NCBI GenBank assembly: GCA_946187025.1
Contig: CAMHPM010000061.1
Coordinates: 1-7,984 of the forward strand
Length of the DNA stretch: 7,984 nt
Reading direction: 5' to 3'
Source of the DNA: an uncultured Prevotellaceae bacterium
GTDB lineage: Bacteria > Bacteroidota > Bacteroidia > Bacteroidales > Bacteroidaceae
The position numbers and the translations under genes were made by a program. Of this stretch, positions 1 through 5,572 are shown piece after piece. How positions within the stretch are numbered: position 1 is the first letter of the stretch; each line of letters opens with the position of its first letter. The notes beneath the pieces are model-generated. The model saw only the letters and a list, made by a program, of their open reading frames with translations, was not told the DNA's origin and ran no database searches.

Positions 1-127
1 CATGCCAAGCATCGTAAAGAGTTATAAGGAAAACGTGTTGAACATATACACCGACATGCCTCAGTTCCTCATTTCCGAGTTGATGGACAAGAACGTGGCT
101 GTGCTCGGTGCTGCAAGCCTTATTTAA
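1..127 (+). CDS. ROK-family sugar kinase, C-terminal end only (partial)
   Basis: The first base completes a codon lost to the left, and an open frame then runs from base 2 to a TAA at 125-127, giving 41 residues. The segment contains ENVLNIYTDMPQ, then SELMDKNVAVLGAASLI at the very end. The closing pattern 'SEL...NVAVLGAASL' matches the C-terminus of ROK-family proteins (cytoplasmic sugar kinases and related repressors of the ASKHA fold), where a Gly-Ala-rich helix follows the last strand. The ROK signature and the catalytic Asp and zinc-binding Cys residues would lie upstream, outside the window, so substrate and kinase activity cannot be judged. It points the same way as the GH30 gene 70 bp downstream with no terminator hairpin between, so co-transcription is possible. 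Another sugar kinase of the ASKHA fold is the main alternative. Confidence 0.55.
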   Translation, partial: MPSIVKSYKENVLNIYTDMPQFLISELMDKNVAVLGAASLI

Positions 128-197
128 CCATTCAGAAAACATCTCGTAGCCACAAGACATCAATCAACAGTAGTAAACATTATAACAAACAACAATT

Positions 198-2708
198 ATG
201 CACACAAAACGACTCGCAATATACGCATGTTGCCTTGCATTATGTATCACTATGTCGGCACAGACAGAGTTTACGAAACCCACACGCGTATATCTTATTC
301 ACAGCAGCGGCAACCACCTGAAGATGGCATCCGACTATGGCGGGATGCTCGAATCGGCCACTGCCGCCAACCCTCAATGTGTTACGTTCATTCCCGACGG
401 CCAGGGATTCTACAGCATCAAGGCCGACGGAGCACCACGGTTCCTGGCTTTGCTGAATCAGTGGAACACTACATTCACCACCGATTCGGCTTCCAACAAC
501 GCCAAATATTCCATCGAGAGCGTGTCGAAACAATATGTACGTCTGCGCTGCAAAGCCAACAACCGCTATCTCGGCACCGATGCCAATACCGACGGTTCGA
601 AGGTGTTTACCGACAAGGATGGCCAGGACATCAAGCATCATTGGTATTTCAGCGACGACCCCAAAGCAACACCGCAAGTCGATACTGTGAGCTACATCGT
701 TGCGCCACAGGTGGTGCGTCAGCATTTCGCCGATGGCTGGGGCGTATCGCTCTGTTGGTGGGCCGGTCAGTGCGGCAAGTGGGACGACAAGAAGATTGAC
801 GAGATAGTGAACTGGCTTGTCAGTCCTACAGGCTTGAACTACAACATATTCCGCTACAACATAGGAGGAGGCGACGACCCCGAGAACCGCAACTGCACCC
901 TCCACCACATGGGAGGTGGCAAGGGCCTGCGAGCCGAGATGGAGGGTTTCAAAGACTTCAGCGGCGACGACTATCATTGGGATCGCGATGCAGCACAGCG
1001 CAAGATAATGCTCAAGATTCACGAGAAACGTCCTGATGCCATCTTCGAGGCTTTCAGCAACTCATGTCCGTGGTATATGACCTACAGTGGATGTGTGTCG
1101 GGCAGCACCGACGGCGGCAGCGACAACCTGCGACCAGAGTACTATGAGGAGTTTGCACACTATCTCGTCGATGTCTGCCGTCACTACAAAGACGAATACG
1201 GCATAGAGTTCAAGACCCTCGAGCCGTTCAACGAGTCGGTCACCGGTTTCTGGTATGCCAACGGAGTGCAGGAAGGTTGCCACTTCGACTATGCATCGCA
1301 GATTAAGTTCATCAAGGTGCTGAAACCGATACTCGATGCCTCGGGCCTCAACACCGTCATCTCAGCAGCCGACGAGACCAACGTGGGTCTTGCCGTAGAG
1401 GGATTCAGACAATATCAGTCGGCCGGCATCCTGCCTTTGCTCGGGCAGTTCAACACCCACACCTATTCAGGCAGCATAGCCGACCGCACCCGCATGGCAC
1501 AGCTAGCACACATGGCCGGCATCCCGTTGTGGATGAGCGAGGTCGGCTCGGGTGGAAACGGCATCTCGGGCAACCTGAGCATGGCACAGCGACTCATCGA
1601 CGACATGCGCTACCTGCAGCCCGAAGCGTGGGTCGATTGGCAATATATGGAAGAGGCCAACGACCAGTGGTGTACCATACGCGGCAGTTTCAGTCAGCAG
1701 ACCTATAATAAGGTGAAGAACTTCTATGTGCGCCAGCAGTGCACACGATTCATACACCGAGGCTACAACATCATTGCATCGCTCAACAACCAAAGCCTTG
1801 CAGCCATGAACCAGGCAGGCGACACGCTGGTGCTGGTGGTGTTAAACGAGGGAAGCCAGACCACCCACAAGGTTGACCTCTCGCTCTTCTCCACCCTGCC
1901 ACAAGCAACCCGCATACGTGCCTACCGCACATCGGCCGACGAAAACCTCACCTTCGTGCGCACCTACAAGCTCATCGGCACCGACCTCATCATCAACATG
2001 CCGGCACAAAGCATCACGACACTCGTCATACCGGTGGGCACCGACGTGGCATCCGAGCCCGAAGCCATAGAGACGGGTGTGCGCTATCTCATAGTGCCGC
2101 GCAACGAGACCACACGCGCCGTCACTGCATCGTCGCGTGCAAGTGTAACCCTCGAAGACATAAGCTACTCGCCGGCACAGCAATGGGAACTCAAGCAACA
2201 GGCCAACGGCACATACATACTCGAGAATGCACTCGGACTACGGCTCACATCGCATCGCACACAAAACAGTTCGCTGCTCACGGCCGAATCGGGCACTCAA
2301 CGCGAACAGATGTTCCGCCTCATGACCGTGGACTACCCATATCGTAAAATCGTGCCGGCCGGATACAGCGATTATGCTCTCGACCTTGCAAGCGAGTCGG
2401 TCAATGCCGGCACCAAAGTCGATATATGGCAATACACAGCCAATACCAACACTCCGAGCCACCGCCAGTGGATGCTCGTACCCCTGTCGCGCCGTGCCGA
2501 CGATGCCGATGCAATACACGGCATCATGGCATCCGACCACGAGGCCGACACCAACACCGGCAAACCGTTGCTGACCGACGGTATCTATACAGTGACAGGA
2601 CACACCGTCTATCATGGCACCGACATCACTGCGGCTCAGAGCTCGCTGCTGCCCGGCACATACATAATAAGGCAGGGAGGCGAAACCCGCAAAATCATGG
2701 TGAAATAA
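198..2708 (+). CDS. Secreted GH30 glycoside hydrolase with flanking beta-trefoil/ricin-type domains (beta-1,6-galactanase-like)
   Basis: This 836-residue protein is predicted to cleave a beta-linked polysaccharide outside the cytoplasm. Residues 1-21 form a signal peptide (MHTKRL, hydrophobic core, cleavage near SA|Q). Residues about 28-155 look like a beta-trefoil ligand-binding domain. Residues about 168-615 are the GH30 (beta/alpha)8 barrel plus side beta-domain, with the DGWGVSLCWWAGQ motif at 179-192, the acid/base Glu346 in LEPFNES and the nucleophile Glu448 in WMSEVGSGGNG; both catalytic residues are intact. Residues about 624-763 are a ricin-type domain with QQW and RQW motifs. A tail (about 793-836) carries GIYTVTGHTV and ends RKIMVK. 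The GVSLCWWA motif resembles endo-beta-1,6-galactanases placed in GH30 subfamily 5, but that specificity is inference; another beta-1,6- or beta-1,4-active GH30 is possible. The start is fixed by the signal peptide. The 70-bp leader (128-197) shows no clear promoter or SD site. Confidence 0.9.
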   Translation: MHTKRLAIYACCLALCITMSAQTEFTKPTRVYLIHSSGNHLKMASDYGGMLESATAANPQCVTFIPDGQGFYSIKADGAPRFLALLNQWNTTFTTDSASNNAKYSIESVSKQYVRLRCKANNRYLGTDANTDGSKVFTDKDGQDIKHHWYFSDDPKATPQVDTVSYIVAPQVVRQHFADGWGVSLCWWAGQCGKWDDKKIDEIVNWLVSPTGLNYNIFRYNIGGGDDPENRNCTLHHMGGGKGLRAEMEGFKDFSGDDYHWDRDAAQRKIMLKIHEKRPDAIFEAFSNSCPWYMTYSGCVSGSTDGGSDNLRPEYYEEFAHYLVDVCRHYKDEYGIEFKTLEPFNESVTGFWYANGVQEGCHFDYASQIKFIKVLKPILDASGLNTVISAADETNVGLAVEGFRQYQSAGILPLLGQFNTHTYSGSIADRTRMAQLAHMAGIPLWMSEVGSGGNGISGNLSMAQRLIDDMRYLQPEAWVDWQYMEEANDQWCTIRGSFSQQTYNKVKNFYVRQQCTRFIHRGYNIIASLNNQSLAAMNQAGDTLVLVVLNEGSQTTHKVDLSLFSTLPQATRIRAYRTSADENLTFVRTYKLIGTDLIINMPAQSITTLVIPVGTDVASEPEAIETGVRYLIVPRNETTRAVTASSRASVTLEDISYSPAQQWELKQQANGTYILENALGLRLTSHRTQNSSLLTAESGTQREQMFRLMTVDYPYRKIVPAGYSDYALDLASESVNAGTKVDIWQYTANTNTPSHRQWMLVPLSRRADDADAIHGIMASDHEADTNTGKPLLTDGIYTVTGHTVYHGTDITAAQSSLLPGTYIIRQGGETRKIMVK

Positions 2709-2767
2709 CAGCTGTCGTAGCATCACACCCCACAAGTTGCCAGACGCAACTGCATACATGCGCCACG

Positions 2768-2855
2768 GAGAGTGCGCACTCACAGGATTGAGAGTCCGCA
2801 CTCACAGGGCCGAGACTCCGCACTCGCAGGGCCGAGACTCCGCACTCGCAAATAC
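2768..2855. repeat. 22-bp tandem repeat, about 3.8 copies, in the convergent intergenic region
   Basis: Four units start at 2768, 2790, 2812 and 2834, each exactly 22 bases after the last. The core is GAGACTCCGCACTCGCA followed by GGGCC; units 1 and 2 read GAGAGT and CTCACA instead, and unit 4 ends after the 17-base core. Unit 1 holds a perfect 12-base palindrome, GAGTGCGCACTC (2770-2781), which is imperfect in later units. The period is not a multiple of three, and the array lies 59 bp after the GH30 stop and before the terminator, so it would be in the 3' untranslated part of the GH30 transcript. There are no spacers, so it is not a CRISPR array. Its function is unknown. Confidence 0.9.
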
Positions 2856-2877
2856 AGGAGGAAACACCTATATATAC

Positions 2878-2920
2878 AAGAGGAGATGTCCGCTCTTTTC
2901 CGGACATCTCCTCTTTATTT
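2878..2920. terminator. Bidirectional intrinsic terminator between convergent genes
   Basis: Bases 2878-2892 pair perfectly with 2901-2915, a 15-bp stem with an 8-base loop. On the + strand it runs into a T-rich tract (TCTTTATTT), which suits termination of the GH30 transcript. On the - strand the stem is followed by TTGTATATATA, a weaker U-rich tail suited to the LRR gene that stops at 2939. The position between two convergent stop codons supports a shared terminator. Confidence 0.88.
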
Positions 2921-2938
2921 CAATATTGCAGGAAAAGC

Positions 2939-5332
2939 TTACCGTATCAGCACCTTTCGCACATCACCATTATCCATCCGCTCAAGCATCAGCCCCTTAT
3001 AGTCGGCACCGACCGGGCGTCCGCTCACATCGTAGCGTTGCACCACCCTGCTACCTGCATCGGCAGGTTTCAGTTCGACATAGGTAGCATCAAACTCTAT
3101 GATGTTACGGAAATTCCGCCATACAGGATGACGCTTGTATGCACTGAGCGTGCCTTCGGGCACATAGAGTCTGGTGGTCAGATACTGAACACCGGAAAAA
3201 ACATCGTCAGTAAGTTCGGGAGGTGTGGTGGCATGAATATAGATTCGTTCAAGATTCTCGGCCGTGTTGAATACACTATCTCTTATGACCTCGAGGGCAG
3301 CAGGGAGGGTGATTTCGTGTAACGAAACACAATACTCAAATACTGATCCCGAAATGGTTCTTAAACCTGCCGGCAGATGAATATATTCCAAAGCACTGCA
3401 ATCGAAAAACGTGTTATTACCGATGCTGGTAATGGAATCTGACAGAACTATCGACTTCATGTTCCAGCACTCCTTAAATGCAGCGCCACCGATAGAGGTT
3501 ACAGAGTTGGCCATCGTGACCGAAAGCAGATTGTGACAACCTCTGAATGCACTGCTACCTATGGATGTCACAGTCTCTGGCAGGTCGATTGACACAAGAC
3601 CTTCACGACCGGCAAACGCACTTGATGCGATTCGTTTCACGCCGTATGGCACAGTGCTGTTGCTGCCGCCGAAGATAAGTTCATCGGTAGCAGTACGTAT
3701 GATTGCATTGCAACTGTCGCGCGAATCGAATACCGGATTGTCGGGATGCACCACTATCGATTCAGCAGCATTGCATTTATTGAAAGCCGACGGGATATTG
3801 CTTGTCACACGCGACGGGATATATATCGACCGCAGATTGCCACATTGCCAAAAGGCGCTATAGCCTATCGACTCAATCCGCTCGCTTATGTTTATGTCCC
3901 TGAGTTGTGAGCAATGATAGAAAGCAAAGTCGGGAATTGCAGTTATCGAGTCGCCCAACGTCACATGCCTTAGCTGGGTGCAATCCTTGAATGCGCCCAC
4001 ACCTATCTCGACCACAGAATTAGGTATGCTGATTGTCTCGAGCATATAGTCGGCAAAATATTCAGTACCAGGGCTATACTCATCTTTCAGTATGTCCAAA
4101 TCATTGAAAGCATAAGGAGCAATGCGTCGCGTACCTTCTTTTATTACGTGCGACTTGCGCAAGGTATCGACCGAAACAAGATACCAGTCGGCATATCGCA
4201 GGCCATCTTCATCGTAGAGATACCGGCACCCCTCGAAAGCGCCGTCGGCAATCTGGCAGTCGCGGTTGTTGATATATGCCCTACGCAACCACAGGCAGTC
4301 CTTGAAGGCATGGAGTCCGATGCTCTTCACCGTCTCGGGCAGTGTGATGGATTGCAGACGTTTGCACTGATAGAACGCCTTGTCAGCAATGCGCTCAACC
4401 AGCGGCGGACATCGCGTCTCCTTACATCCGGCCAACAACTCGTTGGTCGAGGTGCGTATGACGGCATTGCAATCGTTGCGCGAGTCGAGATATGGATTAC
4501 GTGCATCAACCTTGATAGTCTCCATAAACTCACAACTGGCAAAAGCCAGCTCACCCACCTCCGACACCGACGCACCTATCAACACATCGTACAACCTCAT
4601 GCAACCATAGAACGCCTCGCGACCTACAGAACCGACCTTGTCGGGAATATTTATCGAACGCAGGTTGACACACCCCTTGAAGCAGCCGTCGCCTATCGAC
4701 TGCAAAGAGTCGGGCAGCACAATGCCTTCCATATTGCTACAGCCAGAGAATGTATTTACGGGCAAAACAAGTTGTGAAGGATTAAACACCACCGTCTCAA
4801 GGTTCCTGCAATTGGAGAACACTCCCACTCCAATCTTCTCGACCTCACCCTCCAAATAAGCCCACTGCAAGCTGCTGGATGCGAAGACCATCATGCCTAT
4901 TTCCTTCAACGAGCCTGGCAAAGTGATATTCATCAAGCCCCGGCATCCGTTAAAAGCATAGTCGCCTATGCGCAGCAAACCATCATCGAAAGCCACGACC
5001 GACAATTTATGGCAATTGGCAAACGCCCTGTTGCCTACATACTCAACCGAAGCAGATGTCTCTATTGCCGTCAGTTCACTACAGCCCGAAAATGCCCCAT
5101 CGGCTATACCGACCACACGATACTCATCATCATTCCATACAGCAACATCATTGATAAGCACCGAGCCGGCATACTTGCTCCCGTTGCTGTCGGAAGTCAC
5201 CTCGCAAGTATGGTCACTGGCCGAAACCACATTGAAAAACTTGCCATCATACTCGAAGTCGTGAGCCGGGACAGACATCACACAAAAGAAAGTTGATATG
5301 AAACCAGCTATCGTAATTAAGATTCTGTTCAT
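2939..5332 (-). CDS. BspA-like leucine-rich repeat (LRR_5) secreted/surface protein
   Basis: This is a 797-residue protein made almost wholly of BspA/Treponema-type LRRs. Residues 1-23 form a signal peptide (MNRILITIAGFISTFF, likely cleavage SVPA|H) with no lipobox. An N-terminal cap (DFEYDGKFFNVVS to about 70) is typical of the family. About 24 repeats of the form L..I.LP.sv.sIG..AF..C..L follow to about residue 720, then the capping stretch AYKRHPVWRNFRNIIEF (731-747). The tail (766-797) reads RYDVSGRPV and ends RKVLIR, like the GH30 tail. Family members are exported and several bind host proteins or other bacteria; the ligand here is unknown. The frame extends to an ATG at 5419, but I chose the ATG at 5330-5332 because it begins a proper signal peptide and a -7 promoter box (5379-5386) lies inside the longer version. 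The gene is convergent with the GH30 gene and divergent from the receptor gene. Confidence 0.92.
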   Translation of the reverse strand: MNRILITIAGFISTFFCVMSVPAHDFEYDGKFFNVVSASDHTCEVTSDSNGSKYAGSVLINDVAVWNDDEYRVVGIADGAFSGCSELTAIETSASVEYVGNRAFANCHKLSVVAFDDGLLRIGDYAFNGCRGLMNITLPGSLKEIGMMVFASSSLQWAYLEGEVEKIGVGVFSNCRNLETVVFNPSQLVLPVNTFSGCSNMEGIVLPDSLQSIGDGCFKGCVNLRSINIPDKVGSVGREAFYGCMRLYDVLIGASVSEVGELAFASCEFMETIKVDARNPYLDSRNDCNAVIRTSTNELLAGCKETRCPPLVERIADKAFYQCKRLQSITLPETVKSIGLHAFKDCLWLRRAYINNRDCQIADGAFEGCRYLYDEDGLRYADWYLVSVDTLRKSHVIKEGTRRIAPYAFNDLDILKDEYSPGTEYFADYMLETISIPNSVVEIGVGAFKDCTQLRHVTLGDSITAIPDFAFYHCSQLRDINISERIESIGYSAFWQCGNLRSIYIPSRVTSNIPSAFNKCNAAESIVVHPDNPVFDSRDSCNAIIRTATDELIFGGSNSTVPYGVKRIASSAFAGREGLVSIDLPETVTSIGSSAFRGCHNLLSVTMANSVTSIGGAAFKECWNMKSIVLSDSITSIGNNTFFDCSALEYIHLPAGLRTISGSVFEYCVSLHEITLPAALEVIRDSVFNTAENLERIYIHATTPPELTDDVFSGVQYLTTRLYVPEGTLSAYKRHPVWRNFRNIIEFDATYVELKPADAGSRVVQRYDVSGRPVGADYKGLMLERMDNGDVRKVLIR
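3614..3751 (-). repeat. Second copy of the 46-residue inter-repeat motif inside the LRR gene
   Basis: This encodes residues 528-573, with the key motif NPVFDSRDSCNAIIRT followed by an ELI-G stretch and VKRIASSAF. It interrupts the regular LRR ladder. It aligns without gaps to residues 275-320, with 23 of 46 identities by eye. Confidence 0.8.
4373..4510 (-). repeat. First copy of the 46-residue inter-repeat motif inside the LRR gene
   Basis: This encodes residues 275-320, with the key motif NPYLDSRNDCNAVIRT, then NELLAGC and VERIADKAF. It is the counterpart of residues 528-573, 253 residues later. The DSR(D/N)xCNAIIRT pattern recurs in BspA-type proteins, where it lengthens one repeat. Confidence 0.8.
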
Positions 5333-5378
5333 AAGTCTAAAGATTACAGTTATTAAACTAAGGACGGTTATAACGCTG

Positions 5379-5386
5379 CAAATATA
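5379..5386 (-). promoter_or_regulatory. -7 promoter element for the LRR gene
   Basis: Read on the - strand this is TATATTTG, an exact fit to the Bacteroidetes -7 consensus TAnnTTTG. It sits 46 bases upstream of the chosen ATG. I see no good -33 TTTG at 19-21 bases spacing (a T-rich tract lies there instead), so the promoter may be weak or activator-dependent. Confidence 0.6.
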
Positions 5387-5457
5387 CAGAAAAAAAACTA
5401 ACCACTCCACATAAAACAAGAAAAAACATGCAACAGGTCCAAATATTCACCATCAGA

Positions 5458-5489
5458 GTTGCAAGTTTATGATTAAATTCGTAACTTTG
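5458..5489 (+). promoter_or_regulatory. Bacteroidetes-type promoter for the TonB-dependent receptor
   Basis: A -33-like GTTG at 5458-5461 is followed, after 20 bases, by a perfect -7 element TAACTTTG at 5482-5489. Spacing and both boxes fit the primary sigma factor consensus of Bacteroidetes (TTTG, 19-21 bases, TAnnTTTG). The start of transcription should fall a few bases after 5489, giving a leader of about 75-80 bases before the ATG at 5573. The leader is A-rich and has no SD close to the start (AAAGGAAA lies about 35 bases upstream). Confidence 0.75.
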
Positions 5490-5508
5490 CACCACATTGA
5501 ATGCAAAC

Positions 5509-5524
5509 AATGCTTAAAAGCATT
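5509..5524 (+). repeat. Short inverted repeat in the receptor leader
   Basis: AATGCTT (5509-5515) and AAGCATT (5518-5524) are exact inverted copies separated by two A residues. The repeat lies about 20 bases after the -7 box, in the predicted 5' untranslated region, about 50 bases before the ATG. It could be a small RNA hairpin or a protein-binding dyad; it has no T-run and is too weak and too early to be a clear terminator. It may also be chance in AT-rich DNA. Confidence 0.4.
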
Positions 5525-5572
5525 ATATCAAAAGGAAATTAAAAAATAATCAAATCAATAAAACAACGAACT

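Noticed and set aside
240..1022. 260-codon open frame on the - strand inside the GH30 gene
   Set aside because: It lies wholly opposite a gene with intact catalytic motifs, its translation is Val/Ala-rich with no recognisable domain, and it is explained by the codon bias of the sense strand.
2768..2855. CRISPR array
   Set aside because: The units are directly adjacent with no spacers between them, and no cas genes are visible.
2737..3087. 116-codon + strand open frame across the repeat array and terminator
   Set aside because: It runs through a 22-bp (non-triplet) repeat, a terminator hairpin and the end of the convergent LRR gene, with no family resemblance.
4148..4777. 209-codon open frame on the + strand opposite the LRR gene
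   Set aside because: It is antisense to regular LRR repeats, lacks a signal peptide or recognisable domain and has no promoter; its repetitive look comes from the repeats on the other strand.
5333..5419. 29-residue N-terminal extension of the LRR protein from an ATG at 5419
   Set aside because: It would put two hydrophobic segments in front of a good signal peptide, and the likely -7 promoter box lies inside it.
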